From Otis tarda (taxonomy: Eukaryota; Chordata; Aves; Otidiformes; Otididae): 64,000 nt of DNA. Shown here piece after piece: positions 41,948 through 54,170 of this stretch (within the stretch, counting starts at the first letter, position 1; each line of letters begins with the position of its first letter). The notes beneath the pieces are model-generated. The model did not search any database. It was not told where the DNA came from and saw only the letters and a program-made list of their open reading frames with translations. Made by a program: the position numbers and the translations under genes. Where the stretch lies: the NCBI GenBank assembly GCA_026413225.1, contig CM048553.1, forward strand, positions 131,602,190 to 131,666,189, written 5' to 3'.

Positions 41948-44546
41948 TAGATTAGGAAATAGTAAAGTGCTGGGCAGATTAGCTGGTGATACTGAATCTT
42001 TTCTGCCTTCAGAAGCTAAGAAGCAAAATAAAGTAAGGTGGATGAGTGCTGCTTCTCTCCAGCAGCCAGAGGGGTGAGGCTGACCATGGCAAGTGGGGAA
42101 TACTGGCTGCTGGGTGGAGTGAATGGATAAAGTGGGTGTGATTTGTGACACTCCTTGGGAAGAAGCCACCACGGCACGCTCTGTTCAACCAGCTTTGCAG
42201 TTGGCCTCCTCTGATGCAGCAATACATTTCAACCAGAAGAAAATAAGCATTAGACCACTGTAGAAATTCAAATGATGCACCACAAAACAAAATGATACCA
42301 TTTTATTCTAACTGCTGGTTAGCACTTTCTGGTCAATATGACGATCATCACTTAATTATAGGCTTGTTTGTGGGAAGCTCAGCCTTCTAACAGCTATAGT
42401 TTTAAATGTAACACAGTGATTAGAAACAGTTATTAACGGGTTGGTGCCATTACTCCCCTTGAGTCTCTAAATGAGAAATTAGAAATCCTGTTTGAAGATG
42501 AAATATGACCACTAGAGGATGCAGGCAAGATCCTGAATGAGTGAGGTATCCTGTTCCTCACTCATGCTCTGCAAGACCAGCCAGAAAATAGAACAAATAC
42601 TTTCTGGAGTATTTGTTTGGATAAATGGCAATTCAGAAGTCAGGGAGAATTTATCAACTAAGTAGTGCAACTAGGATAATCTGGAAGTAAATCCACAAGC
42701 TCTGCTTTTATTTAGTTTTTTCTTCTCTTGTGTATTCTGTAGAATTTTCTTTATTTTCTTTTGTTAGATTTTCCTCCTTTCCCTACATTATCTGTTGTCT
42801 GTCTATCCCTGTAATCCACCCTTCCATTATCCTTTGCTAGTGGTCACCTTTTCATCCTGACAGTTAATCTCAACAAGCCATTCACTCTACCAGTTGAACC
42901 TGGGATACACCTGTACTGAACACTTGTGGGTACCTTTGATTCAGCTATTTATTGAATATATTGAATAACAAACTCAAATTATTTTTATAAATCTCTCTCT
43001 CATTTCATATGTATTTACTTACTACTTCAGTCGATTGATTTATTCTTTCCCCATCCATCCGGCCCTCAGCCACAAACACTTGCTTAATCTTGTTTTCTCT
43101 CTCATAACCACAATTACTCACCCACAACTAGTAGATCATCCTTATTTAGGAAATTACTTCCAATTTGGAGAGGGCAAAAGGGATACCAACAACAATAACA
43201 ACAAAATCCAGGACCAAAATAGGAACTACTGGCTGTTGATGGAATATATCAGTGATGTAAAAAAACACCCAAGCAAAATCAACCCTGGAAAATAATATGT
43301 TTTTTAAATAGACTTGAAGACAGGCTCCCAGTGTTGCTCATCAGTAGGGAAACTTCTCTGATAAAATACAGGGAGAGGTGGTTGGTGAACCTCTGTGATT
43401 ATCACAATGCATTTAAACTAAAGGAAAGAAGACTGTTTTAACTCAGCTGCGTCTTGTTTTAACTATTGAGTATTTTATTTTAAAAAATATTATTTGTTTC
43501 CTTGTACCTTCCCTTGGCTATGGTGGATGAGTTTTTTCCTTTATTTGCATCTCAGTAAGTCAGGCTTTTCTGACCTGTGTATGAATAGTCATCTAATTTT
43601 GCTGCTGGTATCTGCTATTCAACTTTGGCTGAGGCCTGGATTTTGCAATTGAAATCATCACACATCTTCATTGGGCTGGAGAAGGTCATAAGGGTCTTCC
43701 TTCATAAAATCGGTGTAGAATTGGGGCCTGAGAGCATAGATTAACATATGAAAATATATGACATAGAATATATAAGGTACAATATCAGTTGAGTAACACT
43801 ACCTCTGAAGCTTAACTTTTCCGTTTTCTTTTATTTTACAGTTTTAGTGCAGACTGCTAACCTCATTTTTGTGTTTAATTCTAAGTCAGTTGTGAGGAAA
43901 AGGGTTGATAATGCCTAAACTCAAGAGATCCCACATCAAAAGAAATTGCGACATTTGGACAAAATAAAACCAGGTGTGAATAAAATATCATATTGCAATT
44001 GTAAGTGTTATTAAAGCCATTAAAGTACATTTGAATCCAGTGTTCTATTGATTTTCAAAGCTGACATTTGTAAATGCATATAGACAGGACTCTTGTAAAT
44101 TTAAAACAGAGCACTGGGACTTGTTCTGGAATCTGTAGCACCATCAGATTTTTTCATATATAATCCTTACCATCATATTTTTTTCATATATAATAATTCA
44201 TAATTTTGTGTCTTTGAGGAGGGTGCATCACATTTTTATAACTGAATAGTATCCTTGTTGGTTAGCATATGAAGAAGAACAAAAATGTTACTAAAAAGAG
44301 ATGTTTGTAGCATCTTGGCATAGGTATATAACGTATTTGATAGCACACTTTGTTACATATCCTCAATATCTGTTCTAACAAATAGTCTTAAGCATTTTTT
44401 TTAGTAATGCGATAACCGCTTAAGCTAGAGCTGTTGTATTTCCATCGTCCCTTTGATAAATGTCGTGACAGTGTGAATCTTAGGCAGCATTTCTGTAGTT
44501 TTCAAGGAAAATAGAAGTTGTATTATCATTTCTGTCTATGAAATTT

Positions 44547-44615
44547 ATTTCTGAAGTGAATGCCATACATATTTCTGAAATGAATGCCAAATGTATTTTC
44601 TAGAAGTGAGTGCCA
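44547..44615. repeat. Three degenerate copies of a 19-21 bp unit
   Basis: Copies start at 44547, 44571 and 44595 and share ATTTCTGAAGTGAATGCCA with one to a few changes. The 24-bp period is regular. Confidence 0.85.
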
Positions 44616-45401
44616 TTGAAAGCCAAGGTAGGCAATTTATACCGTGCATAATAATGATATTAATTTTTATGGTGTGTATAAGTTACATTTTGATTAGTTT
44701 TTTGCATGATTAAAAATTTGCAAAGCCTTTATGGCCCCCAGGAGCCTACCTGTAATAAACAACTCTCACCTTCCAAACCATAAAACAGGTCTGCAGTACT
44801 TGAACATTAGAGCTAATTGCCTTGCTACATCAAAGGGAGCACCACAAGACTGAGGAAAATCACAGAAGGTGGGGGTGGGGAGCGGGGGGCAGTTTCACCT
44901 CTAAAGGTTATGTGTTTGTGGCTTGGTGGAGCCCTGTAAAGTTATGGCCTCAGAACTGCTGTTTGCGATTAAGTTGATGGGGAAAGTCTATCCCACAATC
45001 TCTCCCTGCTGCTGACACAGAGTCTTTGTTCACATTCAGATTTCTCAAACTGTTGCCAGGGTCAGGCTGAGGTCAGACACCACGATGATGTATAGGAGAA
45101 CATGTCTGGGAATTTCTCTCACACTTAAAACACATACCAGAAAAACAGGAGAGCACCCTGCAAAAATTGTCTGATGAGACCCAGATGATACTGTAGCTTT
45201 TCTTTTAGTACCTTCATAATTTTCTTTCTCTTTGGCTGACACACACACAATGTTTTATTAATGTGTGCCACGATAGCCCTTACAATTTTATGTCCCCTCA
45301 AGATAAGGACACTCAGTAGCACTTTGACACTTCATTTTCCAGCCCAGGGGGATTGGGCCAGTAAATCTAGTAAAAGAAGCAATGCATCCATTCCCAAGGA
45401 T

Positions 45402-45652
45402 GAGTCGAAAAGGGATTGCCGTCGGGCTCCGTGAGGCCACGGGGCCTGACACTGGATACAAGCCTCATGTGTGCACGCTCGACATTAACACAGCCCGAGC
45501 TGGGCATGATCACAGGCTCGCAGCATCCCAAACCGCGCTCCCCCGCCACCCTGACAAACACAGCCCCGCTTCCAGCTGCGCCAGGGATGCCTACAATGTT
45601 TGATTAGCTATCATCGCGGGAGGGGGTGGGAGGCCGCGGGGGGGAGAGCGCT
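45402..45652. promoter_or_regulatory. CpG-dense islet in the large intron
   Basis: About 19 CpG dinucleotides fall in some 250 bp of GC-rich sequence ending in a G-rich tract near 45616-45646. The rest of the intron is AT-rich and CpG-poor, so the islet stands out. It is 1.7 kb upstream of the 117-bp exon. Possible roles are an alternative promoter, an enhancer or an unmethylated regulatory site; nothing in the sequence chooses between them. Confidence 0.45.
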
Positions 45653-46059
45653 GAAACAGCACAAAGGAGGTTTGCTATTCTGATGGAAATTTTTTATTTT
45701 ATATGCAATTATTTTTAAAAGAGGGGACCATCTTTCTTCCTGTATTGTTCCAAAAAGTGGACACACATGCTTAGTCCTAACCTATTGTATTCTGAGGTCA
45801 ATGCAAAACACATTGATCTGCAGTTGAGATTTTTTTTTTTGTTTGGTTTGGTTTCCAAAATTGCAGCTGTGTTTTTCTCTTCTGATTTACAAAAGGTTTC
45901 GCAGAGAGTTGAGGATTGGTTAAGTTCGTCACATCGATCTGAAGGTTGTTTGCCTAGGCGTACAGTTTCAGTGCATGGCTGGCAAGTAAGGCACTAAGCA
46001 GCAATTTTTTTGTGCTCAGCTGCTACATATGACAGAGGATATTTCATTCGGCTGTCAGA

Positions 46060-46400
46060 ATGTTATTAATAAAACATGGGGTGCGAAGAGGGCCACTATT
46101 TCCCCTTTCAATCACTATAGCATTTACAATGAAAATTTTATGCAGTGTGTAATTTTCAGTTAATGCTTGACACTTAAAATGTCGGTAGCTGCATTTTGTG
46201 TGGTTCCTGAAGGGTTAATTGTATCATGTTCCCTGCATAAAAGCTCTGCTTATCAAAAGTGAATAGAAGAGTGTATGCAAATGTGTGTCTGTGACCTTTC
46301 GCCTTTCCAGGGTTAATTTATATGGTCATTAAAGATTTTATGAAATTGAGCGGCCTGGTGCTTCGAGTCCCATTTTACCTTCACCTCCTAATTTATGTAA
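46060..46400. promoter_or_regulatory. Candidate conserved noncoding element upstream of the 117-bp exon
   Basis: Complex AT/GC-balanced sequence with AGGGTTAATT-type words repeated (46211 and 46309 areas) and no open frame. It lies between the CpG islet and the poly-T/(GT)n tract at 46426-46454. Confidence 0.28.
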
Positions 46401-46425
46401 TTCCTACCTGAACTGAGAAATATGA

Positions 46426-46454
46426 TTTTTTTTTTTTTTTTTTTGTGTGTGTGT
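46426..46454. repeat. T19 tract followed by (GT)5
   Basis: A homopolymer joined to a dinucleotide repeat, between two candidate regulatory stretches. Confidence 0.9.
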
Positions 46455-46479
46455 GCTGCAATGAAAACAGCATGCTGTG

Positions 46480-46790
46480 CTGTAGGGAGTTGCAAGTCTG
46501 GTTATCTGGCATTACTCAGATTGCTAAAAATTCATTAAAATGTGACATCAGCACAGTGAGAGACAAATGATCGCAGGATGAAAAGGAACAGTGGGCCTTT
46601 CACGGATTAGTGCTACACAGCCCCAGCATAGAAGCTAACTGCATAAACAGATTAATCCACCAGTAGCAGCATAGCTAAGATTTACCGAATAATTAAATGG
46701 GCTTGAGTTACTGTGAAGATTTCCATGTAATCTAGCTGGTGTGAACACGTAAGTAAGTGAGGTGTGGGTAACGCTGCTTCCTCAGAAGCC
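46480..46790. promoter_or_regulatory. Candidate conserved noncoding element with homeodomain-type sites
   Basis: Complex sequence with TAATCC (46653-46658), a bicoid/OTX-type core, plus TAATTAAAT-like and TGACATCA words. It lies 0.6-0.9 kb before the 117-bp exon. The regulatory role is inferred. Confidence 0.28.
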
Positions 46791-47385
46791 ATAGACCAAG
46801 TTGCACCATTTATCCTGACTGGCTCCCCCTGGAGACAAAATTTGAGACTTCTCCCACAAAGCCAGAGGTTTATATTTAATACAGTACCTAATACCTAATA
46901 CTTACTTACCGCAATTAGCGGGATACTGCTGCACTAATAGGATTTATATTTGAATTCCCTCCCTTTTTTTTTTTCTTCCCTTTTTTTTTTTCTTGGCTCC
47001 AAGATGCATTTTTACATGTGCTTGCTTTTGTTCCAGCCTGTGTGGTATGTGTGTGCATGCGTGTGAGTGTATTTTAACACAAATCATTTCTAGCCAAAGA
47101 ATATGAAATGATAGGCTTTAAATCTGTCACACTAGTGGAAAGCGGGTACTCTGATAGAGACTACGGTCAGAATTTCTGGGTAGATTTTGAAATATTGCAA
47201 ATTACTTGTATTTTATGTCCAACTTCTTCAAAGTGCTATTCTTTCCCTTTTTGTCCCCCTACCCCTCCTTCCTCCTGTTTTGTCACCCTCTGTTAGTGCT
47301 GTTCTTATTCCAGGATATATTTTGTAACTGCTATTGAGTGGGCACTAAGTTTCTTTTCTAAGATCTTTTCTGTGCTTATCCGCAG

Positions 47386-47502
47386 AAGAACAAGGTGAAG
47401 ATACAGAAGGGTCTGCTAAAAGTACATCAGTGGCTGTGGCTGATGAAAAAGACTCAAGTGAGAGAGACAATAGTGAAGGCAAAAAATCTAGTAAAGAGTC
47501 TG
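47386..47502 (+). CDS. ZFHX4: ZFHX4 internal coding exon, 117 bp (probably exon 6)
   Basis: The acceptor ends TTATCCGCAG and the donor is TCTG|GTAAGA. The exon is phase 1 at both ends and 39 codons long, so skipping it would keep the frame. It encodes a strongly acidic and serine-rich linker (Glu-Gln-Gly-Glu-Asp-Thr-Glu near the start, Asp-Glu-Lys-Asp-Ser-Ser-Glu-Arg in the middle, Lys-Lys-Ser-Ser-Lys-Glu-Ser at the end). There is no zinc finger or homeodomain. Its last G joins GA at 53677 to make Gly. Such low-complexity, phosphorylatable linkers between finger clusters are typical of this family. No internal start codon is implied: a GTG inside the exon is an ordinary Val. Confidence 0.88.
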
Positions 47503-50500
47503 GTAAGATGCTAGAATTTTATCTTTCCCCTTTTTTAACTTATGAAATGCTCTTTCATTTTAAACTGTCTGGACATTCCCACTACTATTCATTGCATGTG
47601 CATTTTGCATGTGATTTCTATCAGTAGCCTCCCATTGACCTATTTTTAATCATAACCATCTGACAGGATAGATGCGGATAAGTTGAAGAATATTACAGGA
47701 CGACCAGTGAGATTATTTTTTAATCAAATCAGTTTGTGTGCTTGTAATTTTTTAAGCGCCTTTCATTAATCTTAGCTGTACTTGTGATTCCTCTGATGGC
47801 ATATTAATTTTTCATAAGCATAGGATTAGGTACCACTTGAATTTTTTCTTCAGTCAGGTTTTACCCCCCCTTTTAACCCAAAGAATGTGGGGTTTTTTGT
47901 TATTATTATTTTTCATTCTTGCTCTCTGATCAGTTACTCCCAAGAATCTGGCCTCTTCCTGGGCATTTATTTGAGGCATTTTGAAAAAAATACACAAAAT
48001 CCAGCGAAAAAGTTTACAGATGATTCAGCCTAAGAAAGAGGAAATATCATTGAAAACGGATTACGGGTTGGGTAATTTTGATCTCCTGGAATAGACAAAG
48101 CCCAGTAATGAAAGCTACTGTCTTTGAAAACAAACCCCCTATGTCATGACATTTACTTGTGCACAAACAAACCCATGGCCAGCATCTGGTGTAGATACCC
48201 AAGGCTTTTTCTGTGTTTGATTTGGCAAATATGTGACTTCATCCATGCTTTTTATGTATGAGATGGAAATCTATGATCACAATGAATATTACATTGGCTA
48301 TTTTTGCTGCACGCTATACCTAGTTACATTATGTTGGATTCACTGAAGCAGAAGAAGTGCTGAAACAGGTTGAAGCCTATTAGTTTCAGGTAGTCATATA
48401 TCTTTTCCTTGTATGCCAATGACAGCAGAATACAAAGGAGGTTGCATTCTCTGCAAAGACATATAGTTGTAGAGAAAATATGATTTTACTTATGAGTTTC
48501 TTTACACCCAAATTCTCCCATACTGTAATTTGCTCTTTACATATCACACATTTTTGGAATTATTTTTAAAAAAATATTATAGATGGCCCTTTCTATGCTG
48601 AATCAATTCAGAAGACTGACTTAAAGATTAAAGCTTCCTGTAAGTTTGCTTGTTGATGTGCTGAGGTCACTACCCAGCACAGTTTAGAACCTCAGCTCCC
48701 CTCCACTCGCTTTATTTTTGAGATCAATAGATGGAAGAAAGGCTGATGATGACAAGGATGATGTCGAGCAAGAAACTGTGTTGTGGTTTGAAGTATATAT
48801 CCCTCTTGACTGGCTCTCTGACTTGGAAAAAATCATCCGCAGTGCTGTAAGTCCTTCTGTGTGGTCTGGTCAGAGACTGTCCTGGACGCTCACGAGGAGA
48901 GGGACACTGCAACCATCTGCAGCCTACATTTCCCACTGTATGCTCTGCCTAGGGGACACTGTGAACCACTTTAGGGAGTTTATCAGCCCTCTCTTTTTCT
49001 TAGGCAGATCCATTTATAGTTGTTCAAGAAAGAATACGGTATTAAAGCTCTGGCAACAACAAAAAAAAAGAGGAAATCTAGAAAAAAATACTGAAGGAGA
49101 ATTCTCAAAATTCCATTAGGATTAGCCGCTCATAAGGGCCAAGTTTAATTAGGACAAACCTATATCCAGATGCCTACTGGGTGCACTACAAAAAAACCAG
49201 CATAATTGTTCTGCATTCCCGTGCCAGCAATTACACAAATAACTTTGCAGTAAGATTCATATAAAAACAAGGCCTGAAATACATGATTGCCTTTGTGCTT
49301 TGCAGAAAATAGTTTGTACTATAAAATCCTAAAACTTTTAGAAACTTTTATTTTCCTAATCTAAATTAATTCTGCATATGTAACGTTCAGACCATCATCT
49401 TAATTTTCACTTAGCTGACAAGTATTTCTAATGACTGCATAACTGCTTATGTATAATTGAATGTTAATTTGGGCTTTCTCATGAATTGAGTGTTGCAAGT
49501 CTTGCCAAAGAAATCTCAGGAAAACCAATAAATTAATCACAATACCAACAAGTTAGGAAAGTGGTGTGACCCCTCTTTAGCATAGAATCTATTAGACAAG
49601 AAAGGATTAACATGTATTTAGTAACAGTATGTTTGTGTAAGCTGTTGTGCTGTATTGCTTGCCTTATCTCAAGGAGTAGAGCTTTCAAAATGAGACTTGG
49701 CAATATGCAAGTTATATTTGTTGAATATTCATTCAGAATAGAAAAGCCTACTAATGCCTCATTTATATTGTCATTTAAATCTAGTGCCACTTTAGATTAA
49801 TTATAATCCAAATTACAGCTCTATGCAGTGCAAGAATTAATATGGAATTTACCCAGATTAATACATTTGCATTGAAAATGTAATATGTCTCTGCCATGGC
49901 TAAGGGGAGCACTTTTTAATAAGGTAGTAAACATGAGGAAGAATGGAAATTAACCTTCATTATTGCAGTGAAAATTATCCTTTCATTCTACTCTAATTAG
50001 AAAGAATACTCTACCAGTAATTATAATTTTAGAATTATTTTGAGGCTGAATAACATCATCTGATGTGTCAGAAGCCTTAAATTATGCGATCTTTATCAAA
50101 TACATAGATTCATAAATAAGAAAATAGTATTTCAAGTATGACTTTGCCAGGATTTTTTTTTTTCATTAGTATATATATTTTATTAACTTTCTCCTTCTTG
50201 TTAGTCACAAAAACATTTTTTTTATATTTTTATTTTGATGTTTCAAAAATGTTACCAAGATGTTGGTGTCTGAATTGCAGTGAATTATGTCATTTTTATA
50301 GTAATAATCTTAAACAAGTTAAATAATTCTGTAACTGACAGGCAATCATCGACTAGTCTATTTCATGGCACTTACTTATAATTAAACTTAGTTTTTGAGC
50401 TAAACGTATTGAAATTACATTATCCATCTAAAATAATGCTGCATATTTTATATTATAAAATGAATTACAGTTGTGTTTCACAATTAGGAAAAAAGCCCAA

Positions 50501-53500
50501 CAAATAATGTGTCTGAAGAATAAAAAGTGTGTATGTAAGCATGAATAACAACTGGACTTAGTCTTTTCCTACAGTTGCCTAGTAAGAATAGCATGCCAGT
50601 GGAACATCCAGCTATGAAAACAGTGCCACACGGCATGCTCGGGACCATAATATTTTCTCTCCTCTCTCCCTCCCCCTTCAATACCTTTCCTGTAAGACAG
50701 TAGCTTCGCTGAGCCTCCCTACAGGAAGCTCCGTAAAACTGTGACTTCAACACAGAAAGCAAAAAGTTGCTATAGCAAGATGAGGCACTAAGTTGTAATA
50801 GCTGCACCATTGTGTATGGAGCCGATCTCCTTTGTTTTTTGGCACATGTACTCTGGCTTGAGGGGTTCGGTGCCCACTACATGTAGGGGTGAGTGGTGTC
50901 ATCAGGCCAGAGGGAAGAATCAACCCGTTTTTTTTTTGCAAAGGTCACCATAAACCAGACTTGGTTACTTTACTATAGGCCAGATGTAACGGCGGTCGTT
51001 TAAGAAGTAACAGTGCTTGAGGGTGAATGAATCCAGAGCAACAACAACAAAACCAACTAAGCCTCTGTAAATTTTCACAGTTTATATAAATATCATAGCA
51101 AACATAGTAAAAAGCTGTGCTTTGTTTTGCATTTATTGACCCCAACACAGTGTTTTGTAATCCCACGGTTTTATTATATTAACCACAAAAGAAAACGTAA
51201 CTAAAAAAATCCCTTGTTTTTATAGAAACAAGAACTATGTGCTTCATGATTATTATAGGTCCTTTGAAGTAATTAAGTTATTTCATCCTGTGGTGGAAGA
51301 TGATGTGTAATATTAACCTTGTGTGTGCCCAGGCACACACACGCTGCACTCCAGGCTGAATTTCACTAGCAGTTAAATACCATTGCCAAAACACAGTTAA
51401 ATGCATTGTCACAAGTAGATTTTGGAGCAGAATCTGGATCCTAATTTCTGTAACAACCTGTTGAGAACAATCTACTATGATGAGGGGAAGAGAAGACAGA
51501 ATTGTTTTATCTTAGTTTTTCAATTCAGCTTTCTATATAATAGTGTCTGTTTACACCAGCTGAGATTCTGGCCCATTTGTCTTCAAAAAGGGACATTTTA
51601 GAAGTGACATATGATAAAGGTAAGAAACAGTATTCAACTGTTAGACATTTTGACAGTTGCAAATGAAGAAAGGTTAATAATTTGAACTTATCGTTCTAAA
51701 ACCTGAGAAGCAACCTTTCTCTGTTAATACAGTATGTCACTTTTTTACTTTGCGTAGTTCTCACAGTTAAGACATTTAAATAATAATGGTGTATTGCTAA
51801 GTAAATACAGATAGGCCATAGCATACTGTATCGTCATAAAACAAAGTGGATAAAGAAATGAGGTATTTTGTGATAGCATCATGTAGATTTTGCCTTTAAG
51901 CATCGCCTGTCCTTCGGGTCGTCGGCACATCTCTGACTGAGCAGTCTAAATGAGGCCTCCAGGATCAGTTCCTGAGAGTGTAAAAATTCTGTGGGGCTCC
52001 AGAAAGCAGCTTATTCAAATACTAAACCGATGTTGACAAATTGGTCATTAGAAGTAAGGAAATGTGGCAGGAATAAACTTTAATTTGAGCAAGAATATGC
52101 TAAAATTCCTGGTTCAAATTACACCAAAAGAAATAATTAGCAACTTAGGAGTGAAAAACAATGTGTGGGGAAATTACCATTAACGTATAAGCCATAAAAT
52201 ATGCTTTTTTTTTTTTTTAAAACACCCTTTAGAAAATATCCCTGTATGATTCAGTTTTCAATTTTTCATGTATTATACCATGAGGATTTGGTATTTACCT
52301 TGAAAACTATTCTCTTATTTTACTTCTCTTTCATTATGCTTTTTTAGTGTCAAATATTGCACAAAGTCTATATGGAAATAATAATAATAAAAAAGTTCTT
52401 GGTTTTGCCTATGGAAAAATACAGGTATTTTCTTTGTTCATGTTTACTTTGTTGCCAAAACATCCATGACCTTATTTTAAAATTAATCCTAGGTTATTGT
52501 GCAATGAGGTGCAATTTGTTCATTTATATGAACCTTATGTGGATTGAAAAAAATCAAGATAAATCTTCATGCACAGCATACAATCAGATTACCCCTGGAC
52601 TATATATTTACGTTGGGTCTGATAGCAATCAATGGTTTAGCTTCATTGCATTTCAAGATGTATTTGCACCCAGTGTCCAGTGATAGTGTCCTCACCCTGG
52701 AAATAATTTAGTTGCAAATTGACTGGAAGATGGTGAAAATTGAAAGTTAAAATTAGAAATACTCATAATAAACAGCAGAAAAAAGGTCAGATGATGCCGC
52801 ACTATGATGAGATTGGAATGGTTGGTAAATGAGGTTTTGTGTTTGTCATGAGATGTATGTGACATGCCTACCCAATGCTCTTGTAATATCCAGCCTAGCA
52901 GAAGAGATTATCTGGCAAATTGACGCTGGAAAGAATTTTCTGATGGACTGGGAAATTAGAATTGCACTCTTTTCTTTGATGTGTGCAAGACTGGACCGCA
53001 TTACACAGCTAGTTCAGGCATAATATTAAATATAGTATTTAATACTTAATAGTAGAACTATCTATAGAAAGCAATTATATTCTGGTTTTGATCACAAATG
53101 CCAGACTATAAAAATTCACAGTGTAAACATCTAAGGCAATCCCAAATGACTGATCTTTGTATATAATTAATATTAAGTTAGCTCTGAAATCCTATTCTCC
53201 ACAGTGTTTCTTTTAAAGCCTCACTATATTTAGCTTGAGAATTGTAACCAGACAGGAGTTATCAAAACAGCACAATAGTTTAGAAAAGAGAAAGGGTAAT
53301 TAAACAGACTCAAATCAATTATTTTGGAAAAAAATATTTTGAAGCAGAAGCTAATTTGTTTTAATGTAATGCACAAATTCATACCAAGCTGCTAAAGAAA
53401 GTACTTTATTGATTAATCTTTAAAGGCAACGTAAGGTTATCTAAACACTAGAGAAGAGTCCATTTAAAAATGTATTTATAGAGTCTCCATCAAAGATAAA

Positions 53501-53676
53501 AGAGTATTTTCACCTTTGTGCTTACCAGAGTTGTTTTATTCAACTATACTTTTTCTAAGGATTTTTTAAAAAAAGACCCTCAAAGACAATACAGACCTTT
53601 GGAATCACAGCGTCTTTGTAAACCAGGATATTTTGAAGTTTAAAATATATTCTTAAAAATTATGTTTTCGGAACAG
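47503..53676 (+). other. ZFHX4: ZFHX4 intron, 6.2 kb
   Basis: A GTAAGA donor and an acceptor ending GGAACAG bound this intron. It is mostly AT-rich unique-looking sequence with poly-T tracts (for example 50150-50163 and 52207-52219). It contains a hairpin at 51321-51340 and an exon-like open segment near 48723-48846 whose length does not fit the gene's phases. No RNA gene or mobile element was recognised. Confidence 0.75.
51321..51340. repeat. 9-bp hairpin with 2-nt loop
   Basis: GTGTGTGCC, a CA loop and GGCACACAC. The GT/AC composition could also be an inverted short microsatellite. Confidence 0.85.
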
Positions 53677-53810
53677 GAATAGTCACACCAGAGAAAGAGC
53701 CAAAAGTGAACACTGTGGTAGGGGCACAACAGCTTCTTCTGGCAAAAGAAGAGGATGGCACAGCTAAAAAATCAAAGCCTCCAGAGGACAATAAATTTTG
53801 TCATGAGCAG
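53677..53810 (+). CDS. ZFHX4: ZFHX4 internal coding exon, 134 bp (probably exon 7)
   Basis: The acceptor is TTCGGAACAG and the donor is GAGCAG|GTAAAG. The first two bases complete a Gly codon with the previous exon, and the exon ends in phase 0. It encodes a linker starting Ile-Val-Thr-Pro-Glu-Lys-Glu, a hydrophobic patch with Gln-Gln-Leu-Leu-Leu-Ala-Lys, then a Lys/Pro-rich end. The end (Lys-Phe-Cys-His-Glu-Gln) leads directly into the zinc finger that opens the next exon. The intron that follows is only 159 bp, so the two exons form a compact unit that ends just before a finger. Confidence 0.93.
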
Positions 53811-53969
53811 GTAAAGGAAAATGTAACAATTTAATTGCATTCTAGAACTTTCGCAAATAACGCAAGAATGAAACAGACATGATATGCTGCTAAAATAGCA
53901 ATATCAGCAAGTTATTAGAAGCTCACTGACTAATACCCTGCATCTTAATTTGATTTTTTTTTTTTTCAG
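53811..53969 (+). other. ZFHX4: ZFHX4 short intron, 159 bp
   Basis: A GTAAAG donor and an acceptor with a 14-base T run followed by CAG bound this intron. It is phase 0. Nothing else is seen in it. It is by far the shortest intron here, whereas its neighbours run from 0.8 to 45 kb. Confidence 0.93.
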
Positions 53970-54170
53970 TTCTATCAATGTCCTTATTGTAACTACAACA
54001 GTAGGGACCCAAATCGTATCCAGATGCATGTCCTGTCACAGCATTCAATGCAACCTGTTATCTGCTGCCCCCTCTGCCAGGATGTACTCAGCAACAAAAT
54101 GCATCTCCAGCTTCATTTGACCCATTTGCACAGTGTGTCCCCTGACTGTGTGGAAAAACTGCTCATGACA
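53970..54170 (+). CDS. ZFHX4: ZFHX4 internal coding exon with two C2H2 zinc fingers, 201 bp (probably exon 8)
   Basis: The exon has 67 codons and is phase 0 at both ends, with acceptor TTTTTTCAG and donor ATGACA|GTAAGT. The first finger starts [10 protein letters not shown] and follows C-X2-C-X12-H-X4-H, with the last two ligands in Met-His-Val-Leu-Ser-Gln-His. The second starts Ile-Cys-Cys-Pro-Leu-Cys and follows C-X2-C-X12-H with a final His in His-Leu-Thr-His-Leu-His. Both are complete, so zinc binding is expected. Two fingers in an exon bounded by phase-0 introns form a neat module. Fingers in this family serve DNA or protein contacts in the nucleus; which applies here cannot be told. Confidence 0.96.

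Larger units (their letters stand above)
2024..47385 (+). other. ZFHX4: ZFHX4 large intron, 45.4 kb
   Basis: A GTAAAC donor at 2024 and an acceptor ending CGCAG at 47381-47385 bound this intron. It is AT-rich, and I can defend no + strand coding exon within it. Its short open frames (for example 15319-15642 and 35062-35514) lack family resemblance and splice context. It holds a CR1/L2-type LINE remnant near 40.1-40.6 kb, a foldback element near 24.1 kb, simple repeats, several perfect palindromes and a CpG islet near 45.4-45.65 kb. A more repeat-like zone with purine- and pyrimidine-rich tracts spans about 37-43 kb. Large introns are usual for ZFHX genes and often carry developmental enhancers; I cannot test that here. 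Confidence 0.7.

Noticed and set aside
41765-42290. Overlapping minus-strand open frames
   Set aside because: They cross an A-rich tract and repeat-like sequence; no protein resemblance.
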